A DNA stretch of 60,258 nt from Rhodospirillales bacterium (GTDB lineage: Bacteria > Pseudomonadota > Alphaproteobacteria > BOG-932 > Roseiterribacteraceae). The notes below the pieces were generated by a model. That model ran no database searches. It was not told the DNA's origin and was given only the letters and a program-made list of their open reading frames with translations. Of this stretch, positions 9,537 through 18,827 are shown piece after piece (position 1 is the first letter of the stretch; each line of letters opens with the position of its first letter). The DNA lies in the NCBI GenBank assembly GCA_028291365.1, contig JAQGIE010000067.1, forward strand, positions 1 through 60,258. Reading direction: 5' to 3'. A program made the position numbers and the translations under genes.

Positions 9537-9977
9537 GTGAGCAGCCCCAAAGATGCGCCCCGGTCCTCCGATCTTCTGACCATGACCGCCGACGTGGTGG
9601 CGGCGTTCCTCGGCCGCACGCCGACCCCGCAGCATCTGCTGCCCGACGTGATCCAGACCGTCCATCGCACCTTGGCGGGGCTGCAGGGCCGCGCCCCGTC
9701 GGTCGAAAGCGAACCGCCCCGGCCGGCGGTCGCAGTCAAGAAGTCGGTGCAGCCCGACTATCTCGTCTGTCTCGAAGACGGGAAGAAGCTGCGCATGCTC
9801 AAACGCTATCTGCGCACGACCTACGGGATGACGCCGGAACAGTACCGGTCGAAATGGGGCTTGCCGCCCGACTATCCGATGGTGGCGCCGAACTACGCGC
9901 GCCAGCGCTCGGAATTCGCCAAGAAAATCGGGCTCGGCAAGAGCGCCGGCCCGCGCAAGAGCCGCCGCCGCGGCTGA
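9537..9977 (+). CDS. mucR: MucR/Ros family transcriptional regulator with altered zinc-finger ligands
   Basis: 146 residues. Heterochromatin-like global regulator of surface polysaccharide, motility and cell-cycle genes in alphaproteobacteria. The GTG start is chosen because GGGAG lies just upstream (about 9526-9530); an earlier ATG in frame would add unrelated residues. The N-terminal half carries the oligomerisation pattern (MTADVVAAFLGRTP). The DNA-binding part reads YLVCLEDGKKLRMLKRYL, then GMTPEQYRSKWGLPPDYPMV and APNYARQRSEFAKKIGLGK. The Ros finger positions Cys-X2-Cys...His...His here are Cys-X2-Asp, Tyr and Tyr, so three of four ligands are changed, a type known from zinc-lacking MucR homologues. 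Confidence 0.93.
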   Translation: MSSPKDAPRSSDLLTMTADVVAAFLGRTPTPQHLLPDVIQTVHRTLAGLQGRAPSVESEPPRPAVAVKKSVQPDYLVCLEDGKKLRMLKRYLRTTYGMTPEQYRSKWGLPPDYPMVAPNYARQRSEFAKKIGLGKSAGPRKSRRRG

Positions 9978-10020
9978 CCAGGCCGCCTCGGCCGCCTGGC
10001 GCCGCAGATCGTGCGCTGAT

Positions 10021-11582
<1,562 letters not shown>

Positions 11583-11586
11583 CGCT

Positions 11587-12456
11587 TCAGAGCGGTGTGT
11601 TGAGGAACTGCCGGATCGGCTCGATCTGATGCGGCACGAGCAGCGCCGGCGCGTGGCCGCATTCGGGAAATTCGACGCGCTGCATCGTCGGCGTGCGCCG
11701 CTGCATTTCGTCCTGCACGGCACGCGGAAACACGTCGGACGTAGCCCCCCGTAGCGACAGGACCGGCGCGTGGATCGCGTCCCAGAAGAACCATAGCGCG
11801 ATGTCGACGTCGCCGGTCGAGCGAAACGCCTCGCCGATCTTGGCGTCGTACGTGATTTCCCAGCGTCCGTCGTCGCGCTTGCGCGCGGTCGTCTCGGTCA
11901 GATAGCGCCACTGCGCGTCGGTCAGCGGACCGAACGGCGCCGATATGCGCCGGATCAGCGCTTCCAGCTCCTCGAGCGTCGCGAAATCGCGCGGACCGGC
12001 GCCGACATAGCTCGCCAGCCTTGCCAGCGCCTCCTTGGGCACGAACGGTCCGATATCGTTGAGCACGAGGCGCCGGATCGGCGTGCCGGGCTGCGCGGCC
12101 AGCGCCATGCCGATCAGCCCGCCCATCGAGGTGCCGACCCAATCGACCGAATCGACGTCGAGCCGCGCGATCAGCGCCGACAGGTCGGCGCAATAGGTCG
12201 GGATGGCGTAGAGCGCAGCGTCGTCGAGCCACTCGCTCTTGCCGCGTCCGGCCACGTCGGGACAGACGACCCGGGCACCGTCGGCCACCAATGCGCGGGC
12301 GACCGCGTCAAAATCGCGCCCGTTGCGCGCCAGCCCATGCACGCAGACGACGGTTCGGGGCGCATCGCGGGCGCCCCATTCCCAGTAAGCGACACGGTGA
12401 AAGCCGTTCGGGGTGAGCGAACGGAAAAAACGGAGTTCGGGCTGAAGCTCGGGCAC
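11587..12456 (-). CDS. Alpha/beta-fold hydrolase
   Basis: 289 residues, cytoplasmic, no signal peptide. The alpha/beta hydrolase triad is complete: oxyanion loop VCVHGLARNGRDFD, nucleophile elbow VGTSMGGLIG, acid in SLRGATSDVFPRA and His in FPECGHAPALL. Length suits a lipolytic esterase or a C-C bond hydrolase, but nothing in the sequence or neighbourhood identifies the substrate. It stands alone between hemB (convergent) and the penicillin acylase family gene (divergent). Confidence 0.88.
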   Translation of the reverse strand: MPELQPELRFFRSLTPNGFHRVAYWEWGARDAPRTVVCVHGLARNGRDFDAVARALVADGARVVCPDVAGRGKSEWLDDAALYAIPTYCADLSALIARLDVDSVDWVGTSMGGLIGMALAAQPGTPIRRLVLNDIGPFVPKEALARLASYVGAGPRDFATLEELEALIRRISAPFGPLTDAQWRYLTETTARKRDDGRWEITYDAKIGEAFRSTGDVDIALWFFWDAIHAPVLSLRGATSDVFPRAVQDEMQRRTPTMQRVEFPECGHAPALLVPHQIEPIRQFLNTPL

Positions 12457-12469
12457 GACTCTTCCTAGC

Positions 12470-12558
12470 GCGTTTTCCCGCGCAGTGGGAACCGGTTCGC
12501 TTCAGCGAAAATGCAACAAAACAAAAACATCGAGCACGTGATCCGATGGATCACGTGC
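12470..12558. repeat. Alphaproteobacterial dispersed palindromic repeat
   Basis: Begins GCGTTTTCCC, passes through GTGGGAACCGGTTCGC and AAAACAAAAACATCGAG, and ends in an 11-bp perfect inverted repeat (GCACGTGATCC / GGATCACGTGC) with a 3-base loop. The wording 'AAGTGGGAACCGGTTCG...AAAACGC..CAAAACAAAAA' is the well-known intergenic repeat of Rhizobiales and relatives. It fills most of the divergent gap between two hydrolase genes. Confidence 0.75.
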
Positions 12559-12613
12559 GGGCCCACCCGTGCTACACCGGCCAGACGAAGGTTCCGCTGT
12601 ACGAGGTAGTCTG

Positions 12614-14953
12614 ATGCGTCGCGCCGTGCGCGTGCTGCTGGTGATCGTCGTTCTGCTTCTGGCACTGCCGGTGCTGCTGCTGGGCTGGCTGTCGATCGAT
12701 CAGCCCAAGTCGAGCGGCAAAGCCCGCATCCCCGGCCTCACTGCCCAAGTCAATGTCGGGTTCGACAGCGACGGCATTCCGCGCATCCGGGCGCAGAACG
12801 AAACCGATGCGGCGCGTGCATTGGGCTGGCTCCATGCGCGCGACCGGCTGTGGCAGATGGAACAGCAGCGCCGCGTCGGCCAGGGTCGCCTCGCCGAGAT
12901 CGTCGGCAGCAGCGGCGTCGGTTTCGACAAGCTGATGCGCACGCTCGATCTCTATCATCTCGCCGAGGCGAGCTATGAGCATCTGTCGCCCGACACGCGC
13001 GCGCTGCTCGACGCCTATGCCGACGGCGTCAACGCATTTCTCGACAAGCCGTCGGGCGCCTTGCCGATCGAGTTCCAGCTAACCTTTCACAAGCCCGAGA
13101 AATGGCGTCCCGCCGATACGCTGGTCTGGGGCAAGCTGATGTCGCTGCAACTGACCGGCGACTATCGTGACGAGATCACGCGCGCTCGCCTGCTGACGCG
13201 ACTGACGCCCAAACAGATCGACGATCTGATGCCGGACTTTCCGGATGCGCCGACGACGCTGGCGGGACTCGACTGGACGCGGTTCGCCGATGCGCTGCCG
13301 CCGCCGCTGGGACCGAAGACGGCGTCGAACGAATGGGTGCTCGACGGAACGCGCACCGACACGGGCAAGCCGCTGCTCGCCAACGATCCGCATCTGGGTT
13401 TGCAGGCGCCGGCGCTGTGGTGGCTGGCGCGCATCGAATTGCCCGATGGAGCGGTGCGCGCCGGCGCGTTCGTGCCCGGCAATCCGCTGCTCATTCTCGG
13501 CCGCAACGACCGTATCGCCTGGGGCGCGACGACCACCGGCACCGACACGCAGGACCTGTTCGTCGAAACGATCGATCCCGCCGATCCGACGCGCTATCGC
13601 ACGCCCGAGGGCAGCGCGCCGTTCGAGACACGCGAAGAGCGGATCAAGGTGCGGTTCGGCGACGACGTCGTGCTGCATGTCCGCAAGACGCGGCACGGCC
13701 CGGTTCTCTCCGACATCGAGCCGCGCCTCGCGAGCGACACGACCAAAGCCGTCGCGCTCGCCTTCACTGCGCTCGTCGCCGAAGACACCACGCCCGACGC
13801 GTTGCTCGGCATCGCCCGCGCGCGTGATTGCGCCGGCTTCCGCGAAGCGATGCGCAAATGGGTTTCACCGCAGCAGAACTTCACCTGCGCCGACAGCGAC
13901 GGACATATCGCGCTGGTGCTGCCGGGCGCGGTGCCGGTGCGCAAAGCACCGCCGCCGGGCGTGCCGGTCGACGGCGCCGACGGCGCGCATGACTGGGTCG
14001 GGCTGATTCCGTTCGAGGAGCTGCCGCAGACGGTCGATCCGGCCTCGCACAAGATCGTCAACGCCAACAATCGCGCGGTCGGACCGTCATATCCGCATCG
14101 CCTGGTCGATCACTGGGAACCGCCCTATCGCGCCGAGCGGATCGAAGAAGTCCTGGCAACGACGCCGGTCCAGAGCGTCAAGGCGAGCGCGGCGCTCCAG
14201 CACGACAATGTTTCGGTCGAGACGCGCGCGCTGTTGCCGTTGTTGCGTGGCGCCAAGCCGGTGACCGATCTCGGCAAGCGCGCGCTGGCCTTGCTCGACG
14301 GCTGGGACGGCACGATGAACCGCGACGCGCCGCAGCCGCTGATCTACGCCGCAAGCCTGCTCAAGCTGCAGTCGCTGCTGTGGGACGACGAGCTGGGTGA
14401 TCTGGCGCCGACGATGCACGGATTCCGACCCGAGGCGGTGCAGCGGATCCTGACCAGTTCGCGCGCCTGGTGCGACGACGTACGGACCCCGGCGATCGAG
14501 AGCTGCGACGAGCGTCTGACCCGCGCGATCGATGAGTCGGCCGCGACACTGGCCGGCGCCTACGGTTCCGATCCCGCGAAATGGCGCTGGGGCGCCGCCC
14601 ACCGGGCCACCCTCGCCCATCCGCTTCTGTCGATGGTCCCGGGCCTGAAACAGCTCATCGACATCTCGATCGAGCAGGATGGCGGCGATTTCACCGTCCA
14701 TCGCCAGGCCAGCGGCGGCAGCCGCGACCTGGTGCGGTTCGATTCGGTCCATGGGGCGGGCTATCGCGCCGTCTACGACCTGGCCGATCTCGACCGCAGC
14801 CGTTTCGTGCTGGCCACCGGCCAGTCGGGCAATCCGCTGTCACGCCACTGGGGCGATTTCGTCCGTCGCTGGCGCGACGGCGCGAGCGTCACGCTGGCGG
14901 GCGGTCCGGAACAGGCTGCGGCCGGAAAGAAGCAGCTACGGCTGGTTCCGTAA
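12614..14953 (+). CDS. Penicillin acylase family (Ntn) hydrolase
   Basis: 779 residues. N-terminal hydrophobic segment (residues 1-27, RAVRVLLVIVVLLLALPVLL) exports or anchors it in the envelope. Alpha-chain motif ARALGWLHARDRLWQMEQQRR is followed by a spacer and the autocatalytic site KTASNEWVLDG; Ser238 would become the N-terminal nucleophile of the beta chain after self-cleavage. LLANDPHLGLQAPALW and GRNDRIAWGATTTGTDTQDL are family motifs. Substrates of this family include penicillins, acyl-homoserine lactones and other N-acyl amides; the actual one cannot be read from sequence. The frame is open upstream, but the ATG of the hydrophobic segment is the sensible start. Transcribed alone, divergent from the alpha/beta hydrolase. 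Confidence 0.93.
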   Translation: MRRAVRVLLVIVVLLLALPVLLLGWLSIDQPKSSGKARIPGLTAQVNVGFDSDGIPRIRAQNETDAARALGWLHARDRLWQMEQQRRVGQGRLAEIVGSSGVGFDKLMRTLDLYHLAEASYEHLSPDTRALLDAYADGVNAFLDKPSGALPIEFQLTFHKPEKWRPADTLVWGKLMSLQLTGDYRDEITRARLLTRLTPKQIDDLMPDFPDAPTTLAGLDWTRFADALPPPLGPKTASNEWVLDGTRTDTGKPLLANDPHLGLQAPALWWLARIELPDGAVRAGAFVPGNPLLILGRNDRIAWGATTTGTDTQDLFVETIDPADPTRYRTPEGSAPFETREERIKVRFGDDVVLHVRKTRHGPVLSDIEPRLASDTTKAVALAFTALVAEDTTPDALLGIARARDCAGFREAMRKWVSPQQNFTCADSDGHIALVLPGAVPVRKAPPPGVPVDGADGAHDWVGLIPFEELPQTVDPASHKIVNANNRAVGPSYPHRLVDHWEPPYRAERIEEVLATTPVQSVKASAALQHDNVSVETRALLPLLRGAKPVTDLGKRALALLDGWDGTMNRDAPQPLIYAASLLKLQSLLWDDELGDLAPTMHGFRPEAVQRILTSSRAWCDDVRTPAIESCDERLTRAIDESAATLAGAYGSDPAKWRWGAAHRATLAHPLLSMVPGLKQLIDISIEQDGGDFTVHRQASGGSRDLVRFDSVHGAGYRAVYDLADLDRSRFVLATGQSGNPLSRHWGDFVRRWRDGASVTLAGGPEQAAAGKKQLRLVP

Positions 14954-15076
14954 CGCTCCCGATGGATCGGTCCGAGCTCCGCTTCGCATCTGCGAAACGG
15001 GGTCTAAGACTTTGTTAAGCCAACTTCTCGATGGTGGCACGACCCGCCAACGCCGCCTTCCAGGTCGAGTTTCCGC

Positions 15077-15937
15077 ATGCTGACCATCGTCGGTTCTCTA
15101 ATCGTGATCGTATGCGTGCTGGGCGGCTATGCCGCGCTCGGCGGCAACATCTTCGTCCTGTGGCAGCCGTTCGAAGTCGTCATCATCGTCGGCGCGGCGG
15201 TCGGCGCCTACATGATCGCCAATCCGAAGCACGTGTTGAAAGACACGATCGGGGGCGTGAAATCGCTGCTCGGCCGTTCGAAATACGATCGCGACGCCTA
15301 TCTCGAGCTTCTGTCGCTGCTGTTCGCCGTGTTCAAGGCGGTGCGCACCAAAGGCTGGCTCGCGCTCGAACAGCATATCGAGCATCCGGAAGACTCCGAA
15401 CTGTTCCGCCAGTTCCCGACCTTCATCTCGAACCCGCACGCGATGCAGTTCCTCTGCGACTATCTCCGCATCATCTCGCTCGGCTCGTCCAACCCGCACG
15501 AGCTCGACGCGCTGATGGACGAGGAAATCGAAACCATCCACGCCGAGCGCCTGCATGTCGCCACGGCGATGCAGACGGCCGCGGACGGCATGCCGGCGCT
15601 GGGCATCGTCGCGGCGGTGTTGGGCGTCATCAAGACGATGGGCGCGATTACCGAGCCGCCCGAAGTGCTGGGTCATTCGATCGGCGGCGCGCTGGTCGGC
15701 ACCTTCATGGGCGTGTGGCTGAGCTACGGCTTCGTCGGCCCGATGGCGGCGGCGTTGAAGACGCGCATCGACGACGAGATCAAATACTATCTCTGCATGA
15801 AGACCGGCCTGCTCGCCTACCTGCAGGGTTCGGCGCCGCAGATCGCGATCGAATTCGCGCGCAAGATCCTGCTCAACGAAGTGCGTCCGACCTTCAACGA
15901 GGTTGAAGACGCCACGTCGGCCGTGCCGACGATCTGA
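15077..15937 (+). CDS. motA: Flagellar motor stator protein MotA
   Basis: 286 residues, the full length of the Escherichia coli type. Four membrane segments: residues 1-20 (MLTIVGSLIVIVCVLGG), 30-50 (PFEVVIIVGAAVGAYMI), about 175-195 (PALGIVAAVLGVIKTMGA) and 205-225 (IGGALVGTFMGVWLSYGFVG). The large cytoplasmic loop between 2 and 3 carries the charged residues that face FliG. Forms the proton channel with MotB, encoded 20 bases downstream. No other flagellar genes adjoin. Confidence 0.97.
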   Translation: MLTIVGSLIVIVCVLGGYAALGGNIFVLWQPFEVVIIVGAAVGAYMIANPKHVLKDTIGGVKSLLGRSKYDRDAYLELLSLLFAVFKAVRTKGWLALEQHIEHPEDSELFRQFPTFISNPHAMQFLCDYLRIISLGSSNPHELDALMDEEIETIHAERLHVATAMQTAADGMPALGIVAAVLGVIKTMGAITEPPEVLGHSIGGALVGTFMGVWLSYGFVGPMAAALKTRIDDEIKYYLCMKTGLLAYLQGSAPQIAIEFARKILLNEVRPTFNEVEDATSAVPTI

Positions 15938-15957
15938 TCGGCTAGAGGTCGTTTCGC

Positions 15958-16980
15958 ATGGCGCCGCGTCTGGATCGCACCAACCAGCCGATCATCATCG
16001 TCAAGCGACGGCGGAAGCATCAGGAGACGCATCACGGCGGCGCCTGGAAAGTCGCATATGCCGACTTCGTGACCGCGATGATGGCGTTCTTTCTGCTGTT
16101 GTGGCTGCTCAACGTCACGACCTCGTCGCAGAAGCAGGTCATCGCCAACTATTTCGACCCGACCTCGGTCTCGATGGGGACGTCGGGCTCGGGCGGCGTG
16201 CTCGGCGGCCAATCGATTCTCGAACCGGGCTCGCAGATTTCCAACACGCGCCCGATGGGCACGGAGATGCCGCTGCCGGGTCATCCGCTGACGGTGAAGG
16301 AAGAAGCCGACATCCCGACCGACGAGGCGAATGTCGACAAGGCGAAGTTCGAGAAGTTCGAGGCCGCCAAGAAAGAAGCCGACAAGGAAGACCGCAAGTT
16401 CAAGGAAGCCGAAGCGGCCATCCGGCAGGCGATCCAGTCGGTGCCTGAGCTGAACGAGATGCAGCAGAACCTGGTCGTCGATCAGACGCCGGAAGGGCTG
16501 CGCATCCAGATTGTCGATGCCGCCGGCAAGTCGATGTTCCCGCTCGGCTCGAGCGAGCCCTATGACTACACGCGCAAGATCCTGACGCAGGTGCAGGGCG
16601 TGATCGCGTCGCTGCCCAACAAGATTTCGATCCGCGGCCATACCGACAGCGCGCCATTCCGCTCGGCCGGCGGGTACAATAACTGGGACCTGTCGACCGA
16701 TCGCGCCAATGCCAGCCGCCGCGCGCTCGAATATGCCGGTCTCGACCCCGACCGCGTGATCGACGTGTCGGGCCGCGCCGACAAGGACCCGCTGGTTCCG
16801 GATCGTCCGCGCGCGCCGGAAAACCGCCGCATCTCGATCATCATGCTGCGCGATGCGCCGCTCGTCGGTCAGGCGCCGGCGGCACCGGCGGCGACGCGTG
16901 CCGCTGCACCTGCCGTTGCGCCTGCGGCGCCGGTGCCCGCGGGCAAGCGGCCGATCCTGATTCCGGCCGCAACCCGATAA
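15958..16980 (+). CDS. motB: Flagellar motor stator protein MotB
   Basis: 340 residues. The single membrane helix contains the proton-carrying Asp36 in VAYADFVTAMMAFFLLLWL. A linker rich in Glu, Lys and Ala (about 100-155, a likely coiled coil) leads to a C-terminal OmpA-type peptidoglycan-binding domain with SIRGHTDSAPF and NWDLSTDRANASRRALE. The last 40 residues are an Ala/Pro-rich tail. Partner of MotA immediately upstream; anchors the stator to the cell wall. Confidence 0.97.
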   Translation: MAPRLDRTNQPIIIVKRRRKHQETHHGGAWKVAYADFVTAMMAFFLLLWLLNVTTSSQKQVIANYFDPTSVSMGTSGSGGVLGGQSILEPGSQISNTRPMGTEMPLPGHPLTVKEEADIPTDEANVDKAKFEKFEAAKKEADKEDRKFKEAEAAIRQAIQSVPELNEMQQNLVVDQTPEGLRIQIVDAAGKSMFPLGSSEPYDYTRKILTQVQGVIASLPNKISIRGHTDSAPFRSAGGYNNWDLSTDRANASRRALEYAGLDPDRVIDVSGRADKDPLVPDRPRAPENRRISIIMLRDAPLVGQAPAAPAATRAAAPAVAPAAPVPAGKRPILIPAATR

Positions 16981-17049
16981 CTGACGCATCGGGCGCTTTC
17001 TGCGGTTGCTCCAAACGCGATCCTCTCCGATGCTTGGAGCGGAGCGCTC

Positions 17050-17778
17050 ATGTCGATCCTGCTACCCTCGCTTGCTGGCCTGCACCGGTTTCACCGGTCA
17101 ATGCCGCTGCCTTGCCCGTATCTCGACGGCCAGATCGAGCGGAAGCTGTTCACGCGCCTGGTCGGTGACGATGCCGCAGCGCTCAATTCAGCGCTGACGC
17201 GCGCCGGGTTCCGCCGCAGCCACGACGTTCTCTACCGTCCGATTTGCACCGCCTGCTCGGGTTGCGTGCCGGTGCGGCTGGTGGCCAGCCGTCTCGCGCC
17301 GGGCCGCACGCACCGCCGCACGGAGGCGCGCAACAAGGATCTGGTCGCGGCCGAAACACCGTCGCGCGCCGACCCCGAACTGTACCGCCTGTTCCTCGCT
17401 TATCAGGCCGAGCGCCATCCCGGCGGCGACATGGGCCGCATGCGCTGGGCCGAGTTCCGCGCCATGCTGGAAGAAGGGGCCGAAACGGCGCGTCTGCTGA
17501 CGCTGCGCGACGCGAGCGGCCGCGTGGTCGCAGTCATGCTGTTCGATCGCGTCGATGACGGCGCCTCAGCGGTCTACAGTTTCTACGCCCCGGGCGAGGC
17601 CGAACGCAGCCTTGGGACCTATCTGATCCTCGCCCTCGCCCGCCGGATTGCGGCGGAAGGACTGGACCACCTCTATCTCGGCTATTGGATCGATGGCGCG
17701 GCGAAAATGACCTACAAAATCGCCTTCCGGCCGCTCGAAGCGCTGGGCCCGAACGGGTGGTCAGCTTTCACGCCCTGA
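17050..17778 (+). CDS. bpt: Aspartate/glutamate leucyltransferase (bacterial protein transferase)
   Basis: 242 residues. Transfers leucine from Leu-tRNA to N-terminal Asp or Glu, marking proteins for ClpS/ClpAP degradation. The N-terminal domain has CPYLDGQIERKLFTRL and YRPICTACSGCVPVRL; the C-terminal GNAT-like half has YSFYAPGEAERSLGTYLILA and YLGYWIDGAAKMTYK. Full family length. It ends 16 bases before the stop of the IclR gene on the other strand. Confidence 0.95.
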   Translation: MSILLPSLAGLHRFHRSMPLPCPYLDGQIERKLFTRLVGDDAAALNSALTRAGFRRSHDVLYRPICTACSGCVPVRLVASRLAPGRTHRRTEARNKDLVAAETPSRADPELYRLFLAYQAERHPGGDMGRMRWAEFRAMLEEGAETARLLTLRDASGRVVAVMLFDRVDDGASAVYSFYAPGEAERSLGTYLILALARRIAAEGLDHLYLGYWIDGAAKMTYKIAFRPLEALGPNGWSAFTP

Positions 17779-17794
17779 GCTACGTCCGTCCCGG

Positions 17795-18706
17795 TCAGGT
17801 CAGCCGCCCCGCCGACATCCAACGCCCGGTCGAGGGCGCCACCGCAGGCTCACGCGCCGCGTCTTTCGCAATCGCTTCCTGCGCGATCGACGTCGCCATC
17901 GCACGCAGCTGGCCGAGATAGGATTCGACGATCTGGCCTTCGGTGAGCGCGCTGGCGATCCAACGCAGGCTGATGGCGCCGAGCAGGCGTCCTTCGGCAG
18001 CGCCGACCGGCACCGCGATGGTGGATTGATTGGTCGCGCCCAGCTCGTGCACGGCGTAGCCCTTGCGGCGGATCTCTTCGAGCTGCCGGCCGAGCTGCTC
18101 GCGCGAACGAACGCCGGTGTCGGCGCCCTTCGGCGCGCGCGCCAGGATGTCGATCAGCGCGTCGCGATGCGTCGCTTCGCAATAGGCCAGATAGGCAAGA
18201 CCGGCCGCGCTCGTCGCCAGCGGCACGGTGATGCCCGGCGTGTATTTGTACAGCGTCAGCGGGCTGTCGCGGTCGGTGTTGCAGCGGATCAGCATGCCGG
18301 TACCGGACGGCGTCGCCAGCGACAGCGGCCATTTGATCTTGGCCGTCAGCGCTTCCAGCTTGGGCTTGGCGATGTCGCGCACCCAGCTTTCATCGGCGTA
18401 GCCGTCGGCCAATGCACGCACCAGCATGGTCGGGCGGTAGCGGTCGTCGGCGCTGTCGCGCACCGCATAGCCGCCCGCGACGAGAGTCTCGAGAACGCGG
18501 AACGCAGTCGTGCGCGCGAGCCCGGTGGCGCGCGACACTTCGGTGACCGTGGCGCCGTTCTGCATGTTCAGCACGCGCAGCGCGTCGAGGCTGCGTAACG
18601 TGGCGCGGATCGGACGGAAGCCGACTTTCTCGTCAGCGCCGTGATCGTCGTCGCTGGTGCGGGAGCGTTTGCTTCGCCGACCTTCCGTCGCCGACAGATG
18701 CGCCAT
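17795..18706 (-). CDS. IclR-family transcriptional regulator
   Basis: 303 residues. Residues about 30-90 form the winged helix-turn-helix (LRSLDALRVLNMQNGATVTE, VSRATGLARTTAFRVLETL), and residues about 100-275 the IclR effector-binding domain (ITVPLATSAAGLAYLAYC, GYAVHELGATNQSTIAVPVG). A basic, disordered N-terminal extension of about 30 residues precedes the HTH. No catabolic gene is adjacent, so its target is not evident. A 24-bp palindrome overlapping a likely -10 box sits 16 bases before its start and is a good autoregulatory operator. Confidence 0.93.
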   Translation of the reverse strand: MAHLSATEGRRSKRSRTSDDDHGADEKVGFRPIRATLRSLDALRVLNMQNGATVTEVSRATGLARTTAFRVLETLVAGGYAVRDSADDRYRPTMLVRALADGYADESWVRDIAKPKLEALTAKIKWPLSLATPSGTGMLIRCNTDRDSPLTLYKYTPGITVPLATSAAGLAYLAYCEATHRDALIDILARAPKGADTGVRSREQLGRQLEEIRRKGYAVHELGATNQSTIAVPVGAAEGRLLGAISLRWIASALTEGQIVESYLGQLRAMATSIAQEAIAKDAAREPAVAPSTGRWMSAGRLT

Positions 18707-18721
18707 GTCTCCGCCCCTATG

Positions 18722-18745
18722 CCCTGGATTGTATACAAAACAGGG
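18722..18745 (-). promoter_or_regulatory. Palindromic operator in front of the IclR-family gene
   Basis: Outer arms CCCTG and CAGGG enclose the perfect core TTGTATACAA with two unpaired bases on each side. On the minus strand the core runs into TATACAAT, which looks like a -10 element, and lies just before the IclR start codon. This geometry suits autorepression. Confidence 0.6.
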
Positions 18746-18767
18746 TTCGTCAGGTGGCCGTCAACAT

Positions 18768-18781
18768 AAAGTCCGGACTTT
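18768..18781. promoter_or_regulatory. Perfect 14-bp palindrome AAAGTCCGGACTTT
   Basis: Lies between the parC stop and the IclR gene, about 60 bases upstream of the IclR start. It could be an operator or a weak hairpin after parC. A further small palindrome, TCCAC-CTA-GTGGA, follows at 18789-18801. Confidence 0.4.
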
Positions 18782-18788
18782 TGCTCCA

Positions 18789-18801
18789 TCCACCTAGTGG
18801 A
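18789..18801. promoter_or_regulatory. Short palindrome TCCACCTAGTGGA
   Basis: Five-base arms with a 3-base centre, 27 bases from the parC stop. Third palindrome in this 120-base gap; function unknown. Confidence 0.3.
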
Positions 18802-18827
18802 CGTGCCTACACCGGCCTGTCCACACC

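Noticed and set aside
15032-15050. TGGCAC before motA as a sigma-54 promoter
   Set aside because: The base pair GC is not at the required ten-base distance from GG (CA is found there), and there is no TTGC element.
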